This document shows positions 9,954-20,780 of a DNA stretch of 64,000 nt, in pieces. The DNA lies in contig NC_081861.1 in NCBI RefSeq assembly GCF_963259705.1, forward strand, positions 102,729,726-102,793,725, read 5' to 3'. Each line of letters opens with the position of its first letter. Position 1 is the stretch's first letter. The position numbers and the translations under genes were made by a program. The notes beneath the pieces are model-generated. The model saw nothing but the letters and a program-made list of their open reading frames with translations. It made no database searches and had not been told where the DNA came from. This stretch comes from Myotis daubentonii (lineage: Eukaryota > Chordata > Mammalia > Chiroptera > Vespertilionidae).

Positions 9954-12799
9954 TGCTTTCTGGACCTCACCCATCATTGAAGCATTTTCATCCCATGTCC
10001 CATGTCTTTACAATCTTACTCTTAACTAGGAAGCAACTGGTTTCAGGTTCTCAATTTCTGAAATAAATCTCGGTGTGTATCTTGTGTTGTCTTCTAGGTA
10101 TATGTAGATGATCTCATAGCCTATTCATCAAAGAAAGGTTTGTTTACTGGTAGCTGGAGAGATACTAGTATATAGGCAATGTGGTCAAAGTATATTTCAG
10201 CAACACTTTTGACCCTTTGCAAAAAAATCATTAACAATGCTTAATTTTACAAAGCGCTGTTGTTCTTATGTCCATTTTCCAGATGATGAAACTGAGGCTT
10301 AGTACAGTGATAATACTTCCCTAAAGTGGCCTGATTGCATCAGAGAACCTTTATCTTTTTTTACTTCCAGTGTTACTTTTCTGCCGCTGCCTGATTATGC
10401 CTTTCAATACCTTTCAGTATGTCATTAGAGAGCCATTTCTGGTAGGAATGTAAAGAATTTTTGGTCTTCTCAATTGCCTTATCAAATGATTTGTAGAAGA
10501 GAGCACATCCTGTTATGGTCAAGTAATTATTAGTAAGGATTAATTGACAACCCAATTGGAGCAAAAATCAATAAATGTGGGATATGTACCACAAGAGAGG
10601 TATATGTATACACATTTATCTATGTGTGTGTATGAGTATATGTATGTATAGTATCAAGGGAAGAAGTTGGTAACATCACAGAAGCAGCCAGAGAAACTAA
10701 ACTGCAAAGGGCTTGGTGAAGTGTGCAAAGACACATATTTATTGCCATAGTAACTTTGTTGGATGCTGATATTACAGCTGTTGTCTGTGTGTCTGTGTAT
10801 GACATTGAATTGAAAACTGCTGCAATTTGGAATCATTTTGGAAATTCCCTTCTATCTCCTGGGTCTCAATAGCCCTTTATGACTTGTGTGTATGTCCTAT
10901 AGTCCCAGCAGCCTGATTGCTCTGATACTCTTGTCACTCCATGAGCTCTCAAGTATTACCTGATTTTAAATGGAGAGATAAAGGTCCCAAGAGTAGTAAA
11001 GAAAAGGTCTATCCTTTATGCATTTACTATAATCCCCTTATCACATCTTGTGGCCTTATTTTTACTCCCTTTCAGGCTGCTGGTGATTTTTCTTTCCCAC
11101 CTCCACTCCTTCATGCAGGTCTAGGCAAGGATTGGACCCTTTGGTAAGAGTGGTCTCAATGGGGAAAAAAAGATGTATATAGCAGGCAGAAGGACCCATA
11201 CTTCCTCAAATCTGAAATCAAAATAGCCTATTTTTCTTAATTTAAGTTTATTTCTGTCATAAAGCTTTGTAAGAAATGTACAGTCAGTCTCTTGATTAAG
11301 ATAAGCTCAAATGGGCTGAGGTCAGCTCTGGGTCTTGCATAGCCTCTTTGATTCTGGGAAGGAAGAGGAAGAGGGTGGTGAAAACAACAATCACCCTTTG
11401 GTCATTATGAGAAGTTTCTTCCTTCTTGGCTGAGACTTTTGCTTTGACAAAGAAAAAACAAACCACAATATCTTTAATATATTCTAAAGGAAGTTTCAAT
11501 CAAGTTCAAGATGTGGGTTTTTTATTCTCTCTTTCTCTTAAAACTAGAACTGAAAATTATTTTGTGGTGATTAAATGGGACTCTTTCTTTAATAATGATG
11601 CCAATTACCTTAAAGTTGTTAGGAAGTTTAAAAGAGAACTTCCTGGACCCTATTAAAGAATTTAGATGTTTCTGTCAAACACATATTTAAAATAAACATT
11701 CTCAAACCTCCTAAATTAAATATAAACTCCAAGGGATCCAATATGGTTTATTTAAAATTTATTCAACTTTAATATATGTGGTACAGACCATGAAATAGGC
11801 CTGAACTTAAATATCACTTATTGAATAACTTGGTAAAAGGGGTCACGGTAGGTGGACATGCATTCCTTTATGGGGGCAACTGAAAATTTTGTACAAAAGC
11901 AAAATATATTTAGGCCTCATGAGTTTTTTGTTGTGAAAAATCAGGAGTAAATCACATTCTGTATCAACCAGCCAATAAGTTGATTATGAACAGAAAGGAT
12001 AAATTAGGAATAGTGAAAAAGGAGAATATTTAAAAAAAACAATTTAGTGAAAATCATTACTAGAAAATAAATGAGATATACAGACCAGGGTACAGGGACA
12101 TCCATATTATTGTATTTTGAAGCCTGAGACCACAGATTCCCTAGGCAGCCTGAAAACTTATAACTTAGATTTTGAGAACAGATTATTTAACACAGAAAGA
12201 TTAGAAACCTTGAGGCTTTTCCTGAACAAACTGCTGTTATTACAACAAATGCATAGACATACCTTTGGATGAAATGTAAGACAATTTATTTGTTCCTAGA
12301 GGAATCATTACTTGATTTATCTATTACTTGGATTAATGCAGGTGACAAGGAAAAAAGCAACCATAATAATCAATCTTAAACTTGTAAACTCTGTCTTCAA
12401 AAATACCAAATAAGAGTGACATTAATGAGATGTCAGACTACGAAGCTTCAGGCTGTTGTTCTCCAATGAAAACACTAAGTAAACAACTAGAAATTTATTC
12501 GATAACTTTATAAGATTTCTGTAAATCAGTAAAAGTTGTGCAGAAAGCAAGCAAATGTCCATTCAGTAAAAAGCCCTATTCAAAATGGTAAGGAATTTTT
12601 TGGTGATTTTACTAACCCTTGATCTACCACCTCCCCAAATCCCTCAACCTGGTATAATACAGTTTGGAGGAAGCATAAGACAGATTCCTAATCTCCTTCC
12701 ATGAATTGAAGAGAGCATAACAGACTGAATATGCAACTTTCTAACCTGTTTCTAGGCTGTCTGAGGGATCAGCCTTTGTGTCAACTAATTCCACAATTA
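9954..12799. other. unrecognised A/T-rich intergenic sequence
   Basis: No LINE, SINE, Helitron or ERV hallmark is visible and no ORF exceeds about 75 codons. A short TG/TA-rich microsatellite lies at 10610-10650. The part from about 12340 on may be a diverged L1 5' region leading into the L1 at 12800, but I cannot show this. Confidence 0.5.
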
Positions 12800-13922
12800 A
12801 GAAAATATCTTAAGATAAATAATAAAAATACAAAATACCAAAACTTAAGAGATGCAGCAAAAGCAGTAAATTTACAGCTGTAAATGTTTGCATTTAAAAC
12901 AGAAATTATCTCAAATCAACAACTTTATATTTCATGGGACTAGGAAAAGAACAAACAATTCAAAGCTAGAAGAAAGAAGATAATAATGATTAGAGTGGAG
13001 ATGAGCAAAATAGAATAGAAAATCAATAGAGAAAATTAATGACAGATCAACAAAATTAATAAAACTTTAACTAGATTGACAAATAAAAAGAGGGACAACT
13101 CAAATAACTAAAATAAAAAATGAAAGAGTGACCTTACTATCAACTTTACAGAAATAAAAAGGATTCTATGTGAGTTCTAAAAACAATTGTATGTCAAAAG
13201 ATTGAATGATTTAGATGAAATGGACAAAATTCTAAAAAAAATCATAGAAACACTCAACCTACCAAGATTGAATAATGAATAAATAGAAAATCTAAACAGA
13301 TATATAGCTAGCAAGAAGATTTATCATGAATCAAAACAAAAAAATCCCAAAAAAGTACAGACACCGCTTAACTCAGCGGTTCTCAAACTTCCTAATGCCG
13401 AGACCATTTAATACAGTTCCTTATGTTGTGGTGACCCCCAATTTCATTGTTACAAATTGAACATAATTAAAGCATAGTGATTAATCATGAAAAAAATATT
13501 TAATTATATATGTGTTTTCCGACGGTCTTAGTCAACCCCTGTGAAAGGGCCGTTTGACCCCCAAAGGGGCCGTGACCCACAGGTTGAGAACCGCTGGATT
13601 AACTGGTGAATTCTACTAAACATTTAAAAGAGAATTATCCTGATTTTTTTTTCAAAAGCTGAAAAGAAGGGAAAAATCCCAAACTAATTTTGTAAGGCCA
13701 CAATTAGCTTGGTGCCCAAGCCAGACAAAAAACCTACAAGAAAGGGCAAAAGTATTTTATGAATATGATTGCAGAAATCCTCGACCAAATAGTAGCAAAA
13801 TTAATTCAACAGCATATTTAAAAGATTAAACATTGTGATGAAGTGGGATTTATTCCTGAAATGCAAGGATGGTTAACCATATGAAAATAAGTCAATGTAA
13901 TGCATTACATTAACAAATGGAA
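12800..13922 (+). mobile_element. old L1 ORF2 fragment, sense strand, split by SPIN
   Basis: 13000-13373 and 13605-13920 resemble the RT region of L1 ORF2 on the plus strand (for example aattaataaaactttaacta at 13053 and gaagtgggatttattcctga at 13840, the latter matching minus-strand sequence near 28550). Many stops and small indels mark an ancient copy. Homology ends near 13920, where the ERV begins. Confidence 0.7.
13374..13596 (-). mobile_element. SPIN (Space Invader) hAT non-autonomous element
   Basis: Termini cagcggttctcaaact and aggttgagaaccgctg, with the internal ggggccgtgacccacagg block, are the known SPIN signature, read here in reverse. An 8-bp target duplication gcttaact/gattaact (13366-13373 and 13597-13604) differs at one base. 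SPIN elements are documented as having entered several tetrapod lineages, vesper bats included, by horizontal transfer. The insert breaks an old L1. Confidence 0.93.
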
Positions 13923-14973
13923 ATGCCAGGCCGGGCACCTAAGGGAACAGCAGCGGGACCCCACACATCTGCAGCTGACAGCTTTGAGACCCTGAGCTAC
14001 AGCACAAGGGGCCTCTGTTACCACCACAGAAACTCCCTGGGCACAGCTCCAGCTTGGAGAGTGCGCCACCTTAGAAGGTTTACAAGGTCCTCCTTGTGAA
14101 GAGGCTGGGGGAGGAGCAGTGGCTAAGCACCAAGCCTGACCCTGTCCTGGTCCCTGAGCACTCACAGAGGTCACAGTTCAGACGTTCAGATACCTGCAGC
14201 AGATACCTACAGGGCCTCTATGTGCCTGACATGCACCCTGTCTGAACCCATGCACCCGACAGGTCCCAGCCTGGACACTGTACCACTGTAGTGCAACCGC
14301 TACTGACCCAGCAGGGCTCTTGCCCCTGACGTGTACTCAACCTCTGCCACCAATACTGTGCTGCCACTAAAGCCTTAGAGCCCAAATGCTCAGCTCCACT
14401 GCCAGGGTTTGGGGGCAGAAACTGTGCAGAAGGCCGGGAGGTGATTGTAGCCTCCCCTGACCTAGACCTATTGAACTGAGGATCTGAGAAGACTAAAAAG
14501 GCTGCAGATCTGTAGGTGAGACAGGAATGCCTGGAACTGACAGAGAAGGCTGCAAGGGCACCTGCGGGAAGCCATCCACTGTCAATACTATCATGAGAGT
14601 GCATCGAGGAACTCAGAAGGCTGATGAACCTTGAACTTTAGCATGGCTAAAGCTTTGCACTGATTGTTCCATGTTGAGATAGCGATGGCTCAAAGCAATT
14701 TCCTGATCTGATAGCCTCAAAGTAAATCTTTACTGATCTTTACTGACCTTTGAGACTGTCTGCCTGATACCAGTTTGCTGTGCTTTACTGAGGGCAAGAT
14801 GTGTATCTAAAATTGAATAAAAGCAATCAAGGCCAGGTTTCAGTGTGCCTTTCCTAGAGAGAGGTTACCATCTGGCCTCCACCCCTTAATAATTCATATT
14901 TCTTGTCTAGTGTTTTCATTTGTGTGTCGGCCCCTTTTTCAGATCCTGAACCTTAGCTGTGCTGGTTGTAGCA
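13923..14973 (+). mobile_element. ERV 5' LTR (left edge uncertain)
   Basis: The right edge is firm: ...ggttgtagca ends at 14973, followed three bases later by the primer-binding site. A polyadenylation signal aataaaag lies at 14816-14823. The left edge is placed at 13923 (TG) only because L1 homology stops there. With no 3' LTR for comparison the true start could be several hundred bases further in. Confidence 0.55.
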
Positions 14974-14976
14974 TTT

Positions 14977-14994
14977 AGGCGCCTCAAACAGGAC
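14977..14994 (+). other. retroviral primer-binding site, tRNA-Lys type
   Basis: aggcgcctcaaacaggac directly after the LTR resembles the site complementary to the 3' end of tRNA-Lys, the usual primer of lentiviruses and many betaretroviruses and HML groups, with a few substitutions. A splice-donor-like ctgtaagtg follows at about 15110-15118 in the leader. Confidence 0.75.
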
Positions 14995-15152
14995 CTAGAG
15001 AAGAAGATTCGCCTGAGTGAGAAACGAGGTGAAAAAGGAAAAGTGGAAATTCACACGAAATGTGGGGAAGTTCACCATGCACAAAGCCTGTGCCAGCTTC
15101 AGAGTCACAACTGTAAGTGGACCAGGAATGTCTTTTAATCAGCCAGGTGATA

Positions 15153-15738
15153 ATGGGGCAGAATTCAAGTAAAGAGGGAAAACTTTATTGTAGACTGTTG
15201 GCTCGCATGTTCAAGGATAAAGGAATTAAGGTGTCAGAAGGTCTTCTCGTAGTTTTTGTATATTATTAAATGTCTGATGCCTCTAAGAAAAAATAGTACC
15301 ACTACAGAAATGATTCGAGCATGTCAGAATGTGGGATCAGGCATTTTTCAAGCAAACTTGCTAGCTGCCTCTGTAACAGTGGGGAATAAAAAATGTTTTA
15401 ATTGTGGAAAATCAGGACATTTCAAAAAAGAATGTAGGCAACCAAAAAGGACTCAGGGTGGCGCCCAAGGGAAAGGCATGAGCATTCCATCTCCTGATTC
15501 AAACAATGCACATTCAACTTCTTTATGTCCTAGATGTCAAAAAGGAAATCATTGGGCCAGTCAATGTAGATCTAAATTTCATAGAAATGGGCAACCATTA
15601 AATCGAGACATAGGGAATGGCCAACTGCAGGGAAACAGCCAGAGGGCCTTCCAGCCCCATCAACAACAGGGGATTTACCCCGTGCAAGGCCCGCAGTGGA
15701 TTCCCTCATCAGAGCCACTCCAGGGAGCACGGGCCTAG
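15153..15738 (+). pseudogene. ERV gag remnant: matrix start plus nucleocapsid
   Basis: Gag builds the virion core. An ATG at 15153 gives MGQNSSKEGK, with the N-terminal glycine used for myristoylation, and stays open for about 37 codons of matrix before a stop. Sequence then jumps to the end of capsid (EMIRACQNVG, about 15310) and an open nucleocapsid to 15738 with two CCHC knuckles: CFNCGKSGHFKKEC (about 15391) and CPRCQKGNHWASQC (about 15526). Roughly the remaining matrix and most of capsid are missing, a large internal deletion. A proline/glutamine-rich tail follows the knuckles. Confidence 0.85.
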
Positions 15739-15775
15739 ATCTCAACAACACAGTAGCGGTCACTCTGACCCCCAA

Positions 15776-16500
15776 TATGGCTCAGCAAGCTGTTCCTACA
15801 GGAATTTGGGGGCCTGTGCCACCAGGAAAATTAGGATTAGTTTTAGGAAGAAGTGGAAACACTGAAAGAACTAACTGTTTTGCCTGGAGTCATAGATTCA
15901 GACTATGAGGGAGAAATCAAGGTAATACTAGAATGCAAACATATTATGCAAATTACTCCAGGACAAAGAATTGCTCAGCTCCTACTTCTACCTTATATTC
16001 AGCAGGGTGAAGCTATAAATAGGAAAAGAGGAATGCAAGGATTTGGAAGCGCAGCTATTTATTGGATACATGAAATTAGCAAAACCTGTCCTGTGATTAA
16101 TTTAAGAATAGAGGGAAAACTGTTTAAAGGTTTAGTAGACACTGGAGTGGATGTTAGTGTTATTAGTAAAGAATTCTGGCCTCCAAGTTGGTCCATGGTA
16201 GAAGCTATGGGCTCTATTACGGGGGTTGGAGTTCCTGATAACACGTAATGTAGTGCTGCAGTATTAAAGTGGCAAGATGAAGAAGGACAGACAGGATGAT
16301 TTCAGCCCTACATAGTCTCTGGAATTGCAGTCAACTTATGGGGCCGGGATGTTTTAGAAGGTTTACAAGCTTGTGTTATTACCGACAAGGAACAGCAGTT
16401 AATAACTCAGATGGGCTATCAAGCTGGTCAAGGCTTAGGAAAAAATAATCAGGGAATTAAAGAACCCATCCAAGCCAAAGGAAACCCAGGAATATGAGGA
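15776..16500 (+). pseudogene. ERV dUTPase-protease remnant
   Basis: The dUTPase part spans a frame change near 15850 and includes LPGVIDSDYEGEI and PGQRIAQLLLLP, motifs of the trimeric enzyme that removes dUTP. The protease follows, with its catalytic DTG at 16138-16146. The next residue is Val, where retroviral proteases usually have Ala or Ser. A C-terminal G-patch (MGYQAGQGLGKNNQG, about 16410-16455) is present. In-frame stops occur near 16246, 16297 and 16496. Not functional. Confidence 0.82.
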
Positions 16501-16971
16501 TTAGGATATCAGCCTTTTTAGGAATGGTCACTGCTCAGTCTCTTCGCCCCCATGCTGATCCTGTACAATGGAAAGATGATAGACCTATATGGGTGGATCA
16601 GTGGCCATTAACCAAGGAGAAAGTAGGTTATACTCCCTTGGTCCCATAATAATAGTAGCAAGTGAATATTTAAATGGGAATTATTGGCGAATGCAGCTGT
16701 AAGTTATATTGTAGCGCAAAACTGCGAAGCCTCAAATCAAAATCAATGTTTCATGATATCTGTCATTTGTTTTGACACATCTTTCAATTTCTAAGTTAAT
16801 CTAATTATTACAAATTATAACTATTTTTCTAATTTCATCTGCTGATCAAAATCAAATGTTTTATTTCAGTTGAATATCAACCCATTGTAAAAGTAAGATG
16901 AACAAAAGAGAGTTTTCAAGCAAAGATCGAGTTGTGATTGTCCAGTTCTTGATGCATCAAAAGAAAAAGGA

Positions 16972-17189
16972 GCCCTGACCGGTTTGGCTCAGTGGATGGA
17001 GCATCGGCCTGCGGACTGTAGGTTCCCAGGTTCGATTCCAGTCAAGGGCATGTACCTTGGTTGCGGGCACATCCTCAGTAGGAGGTGTGCAGGAGGCAGC
17101 TGATCGATGTTTCGCTCTCATCAATGTTTCTAACTCTCTATCCCTCTCCCTTCCTCTCTGTAAAAAACCAATAAAATATATTTTTAAAA
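16972..17189 (+). mobile_element. VES SINE inserted in mariner
   Basis: A tRNA-derived head (ccggtttggctcagtggatg, B-box ggttcgattcc) is followed by the VES body and an A-rich tail. The 12-bp target duplication aaagaaaaagga (16960-16971 and 17190-17201) is perfect. Confidence 0.95.
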
Positions 17190-17277
17190 AAAGAAAAAGG
17201 AAAAGTTGCAGAAAGGTGCAATTACTTTAGCTGCAAAACAATTTAAGTGCAACAGAATGACTATATCAAGAATTTGG

Positions 17278-20200
17278 GGGGGGGGGAGAAAATGGCGGAG
17301 GTATAAACGGACGTGTCCTGTGCCTTGTCCTGGAGCAGATAAGGGTGAGCAGCTGAAACGGGTAACATACAGCCGAATAGGCAGAGGCTATTCAGCTATG
17401 AGACAGTCTGCAGCCGGGAAAGACAGAGAACTCCCAGAAAAAAAAAGGATGGTTGGAGACTGCAGCTGAAACCCCTCCCAGTGCGCCAGCTCAGCAGCGG
17501 AGATGGCGCCACCTTGAGTGGCTGTTACCTGCGTCCAGAGATCAGCTACTAACCTGGAAACAAGGAATCTCAAGCAGCGCGACTGCATGAACTCAGATGA
17601 GCACTGCTTCTTCTCACGGAAAGGTTAGACTTCCCCTGAAGGTGCAGTTTGCAGTTCGGGTTGGAGAGAGGACCGCACGTGCGCACGCACACACGGGACG
17701 AAATCTGCACCCCACAGAGTCCGCAGCCATTGGGAGCACCGTGACCCGCGAGTGGGGAAGGGGCCCCACAGGGCTGCTGGCAGAAGGGAACGCTAAAAAT
17801 AAGCCCATAGCTGGACTGGATGCAAAAAAGCAGCCTTGGATTTTGCCAGTGTGCCGGCTGCTTGGTGCCAGGGGCGAGTGGGCGCGCGGAGACTGTGCGC
17901 AGACCTGGAAGGTGGAGGCTTGCTAATTCGCACAACGTATCAGGCTCTTGTTGTTACAGTTCCCCTTAGATCCGTGCATTTGATTATTAAACCCAGTGCA
18001 TGGGATTCCCCAGTTGGGGTCATTCGCAGAACCTGTAGGGGAAAGTTCTTTTTGGGGAGTAACTATTAAAGAACAGGCTCTGGGCAGTGGACATTCCCAA
18101 ACCAGTTTCAAGTACCATAGAGAAAATAAACCCTACTGATAGAGAGGACTTATAGCCTCGGCGGTCAATCCAGACACACTGCCACCCAGAGGCAGAACCA
18201 TGAACTGTCTCTTCTGTAAATACAAATAAAGGCAGTCTGGTAAACAAATACAACCTGCCTTAAAATCAGGACTGTGGTTTACGGCACGGAGGGACAGTGT
18301 ATCTCAGGGAAATTCAACACTCTCCTGAATGCCTGGCAGGACTAAGGCGTGCCAAAAAGAAGAGTAGAAGATCCGAAGCACCCTCACTACTGCACATTTT
18401 TATCTCTTTTTTTTTAAATTCTTTTTTCACCATTTCATTAAGAACCTATTTTACTATTTTTTTTATTTTTTTCATCACCTGATTTTACCTTTTTAATTAC
18501 TACATTTTTTAACCAGTATTATTGCTATCATTTTACCACTTTTTCAAGTGTCATTTTATTTTTTTCTTATTTTTCTTTATTTTATTTTGGGATTAGTGTT
18601 CTACACTCTATTTTCATCGTTCCTTTAGCATCATTTCTCTCTATCTCACCTTTACCCTTAAGCCAAAACTCTCTTCCTCACTTTTCCCCTTTTGTTGTCC
18701 TGTTTCTCTTACCCTATTCCTGCTTTAGATTTTCCCTATTCCTTCTTTTTACCCCCTGTCTAAATTTCACCCTACTTATATATCTAATTTCCAATCCCTT
18801 GCTCTAAATCCATATACACCTCTCTCTTATCTTTCTTCACTATCCAAAATTTTTTCTCTCTCTCTGTCGTTTTGCTAGTATTTGCTTGATTTTGAGTATA
18901 TTGGGGTTTTTTTTTATGCTTGTTTGGGAGATTGTTTTGTTTTTCATTTTCATTTTTCTGTTTTGCTTATTTTTTCTTTCTCTGGTTATTTTTGTGCTTC
19001 TGTTTTCCCTTGCCTCACTTGATATTACTGGTTGTTTTTAGTTTGCATTAATTTCCAGGGATCTGCTGCTGGAATTCGTTGGGATTAGTTGTGGTTCGAT
19101 TAGAGTTTTCTCCCCATACAAATAGCCTCTTCTGCACCTCTATTTCATTCTCTCTCTTACTTTTTTTTCTTTTTTTTTCTTCTCTCCCTTTTCCCAATCT
19201 CATTTCAGCACTCCTTTTTGTTTTTTCTTTTTCTCTTTAATCTTTTTCTCTTTATTCTTCTTTATCCCCTAATTCTCTTCGCTCGGGTGGTCACCTTTAT
19301 TTGGGATTATTAATATCGTGAATACATTTATGTTCAGCGCCTTGTACATTGTGCCTTGTTGTGTTGTATTTTGTGCCTTTAAATCAATGCAGCAGAGAGA
19401 GAACTACATAACCAAACACCTGGAGAAGAGAGATCATGGTGAAACAAAGAACCAACCCACATATGAAAGAAAAACAGGCATCATCAGAAAAGGAAGTAAA
19501 TGAAATGGAGGCAAGCAACCTGTCAGAGAAAGAATTCAGAGAAATGGCCATAAGGTGGATGAAAAGAATGGAAGACAAATTCAACAATATGTTTAGGAAC
19601 CAAGAGGAAATGAAGAAAACCCAAGAAGAAATGAAAAATGACATCACTGCTATAAAGAACTCAATAGAAAGCATCAACAGTAGACTAGAAGAAGCAGAGG
19701 ACCGCATCAGCGAGCTAGAAGACAAGGTAGGAAAAAATACCCAAACAGAACAGCTTCTAGAAAAAAAAATTAAAAAGCAGGAGGAGAGCTTAAGAGAACT
19801 CTGGGACAACGCTAAACGAAGCAACATACAAATAATAGGGGTGCCAGGAGGAGAGGAAACTGAGCAAGGAATAGAAAACCTGTTTGAAAAAATAGTAACA
19901 GAAAATTTCCCTGATATAGGGAAGAAAAAACTCACACAAATCCAAGAACCTCACAGAGTCCCAAACAAAATGAACCCGAAAAGACCGATGCCAAGGCACA
20001 TAATAATTAAATTGGCAAACACCAATGACAAAGCAAGAATCTTAAAAGAAGCCAGAGAGAGACAGAAAGGAACCCTTCTGCACTGCTGGTGGGAATGCAG
20101 ACTGGTGCAGCCACTGTGGAGAACAGTATGGAGCTACCTCAAAAAACTAAAAATGGAACTCCCATTTGACCCAGTGATCCCACTACTAGGAATATATCCC

Positions 20201-20780
20201 AAGAAACCAGAAACGCCAATCAGAAAGGATATATGCACCCCTATGTTCATAGCAGCACAATGCACTGTAGCTAAGATTTGGAAACAGCGTAAGTGCCCAT
20301 CAGCAGATGAGTGGATTAGAAAACTGTGGTACATCTACACAATGGAATACTATGCTGTGGTAAAAAAAAAAGGAACTCTTGCCTTTTGCAACAGCATGGA
20401 TGGAACTGGAGAGCATTATGCTAAGTGAAATAAGTAAGTCAGAGAAAGATAAATACCACATGATCTCACCATTTTGGATTATAGAGAACAACATATACTG
20501 ATGAAAAGGGATAGATCCAAAGACTGAGAAACAGTGATCAGGCTATCAATCCCCAGAAGGAAAGTAGGGGAGGGCGGGGGTAAGGGGAAGAGATCAACCG
20601 AAGGACTTGTATACATGTATATAAGCCAAACCAATGGACATGGACAACAGGGGGATGGGATCATGAGTGTGCGGGGCGCGGGGGGGGGGGAGGTTGGGGG
20701 TTAATGGGGGGGGGGATGAGGACACATTTGTAATACCTTAACTAATAATAATAAAAAAGATAAAAAGTAATCTTAAAAAA
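17278..20780 (+). mobile_element. L1 with large internal deletion joining ORF1 to ORF2, inserted in mariner
   Basis: Target duplication aagaatttgg (17268-17277 and 20781-20790). A long 5' UTR runs to about 19435: it begins gagaaaatggcgga near 17286, has a C/G-rich first part and then a pyrimidine-rich part at 18390-19280. ORF1 follows and passes directly into the last part of ORF2 at about 20060, then a 3' UTR with G-rich runs (20650-20715) and an A-rich tail. About 4 kb of ORF1 end, RT and endonuclease coding is missing. The intact 5' end and tail suggest the deletion was copied in as such. Confidence 0.9.
19436..20428 (+). CDS. ORF1p N-terminus fused in frame to ORF2p C-terminus (L1 derivative)
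   Basis: A 330-codon open frame. Residues about 1-205 are ORF1p: a basic start, a coiled coil of about residues 40-125 with IESINSRLEEAEDRISELE, and the first part of the RRM (RHIIIKLANTNDKARILKEARER). After QK at about residue 207 it becomes the ORF2p C-terminal cysteine region ([13 protein letters not shown]) and runs on through the usual ORF2p end. The fold of the RRM and the ORF1p C-terminal domain is lost, as are endonuclease and RT. The frame shows no stop, but protein expression is not implied. Confidence 0.75.
   Translation: MVKQRTNPHMKEKQASSEKEVNEMEASNLSEKEFREMAIRWMKRMEDKFNNMFRNQEEMKKTQEEMKNDITAIKNSIESINSRLEEAEDRISELEDKVGKNTQTEQLLEKKIKKQEESLRELWDNAKRSNIQIIGVPGGEETEQGIENLFEKIVTENFPDIGKKKLTQIQEPHRVPNKMNPKRPMPRHIIIKLANTNDKARILKEARERQKGTLLHCWWECRLVQPLWRTVWSYLKKLKMELPFDPVIPLLGIYPKKPETPIRKDICTPMFIAAQCTVAKIWKQRKCPSADEWIRKLWYIYTMEYYAVVKKKGTLAFCNSMDGTGEHYAK

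Noticed and set aside
10373..10564. Minus-strand 63-codon frame with a protein-like composition
   Set aside because: No recognisable family and no exon signals; length is within chance for A/T-rich DNA.
16972..17050. tRNA gene
   Set aside because: The A- and B-box sequence belongs to the tRNA-derived head of a VES SINE, repeated at 24204, 25976 and 49041; a mature tRNA cloverleaf is not maintained.
18297..18482. Small membrane protein (Phe/Ile-rich C-terminus) in the L1 5' UTR
   Set aside because: Hydrophobicity comes from the T-rich tract of the L1 5' UTR; no conservation in the other L1 copy.
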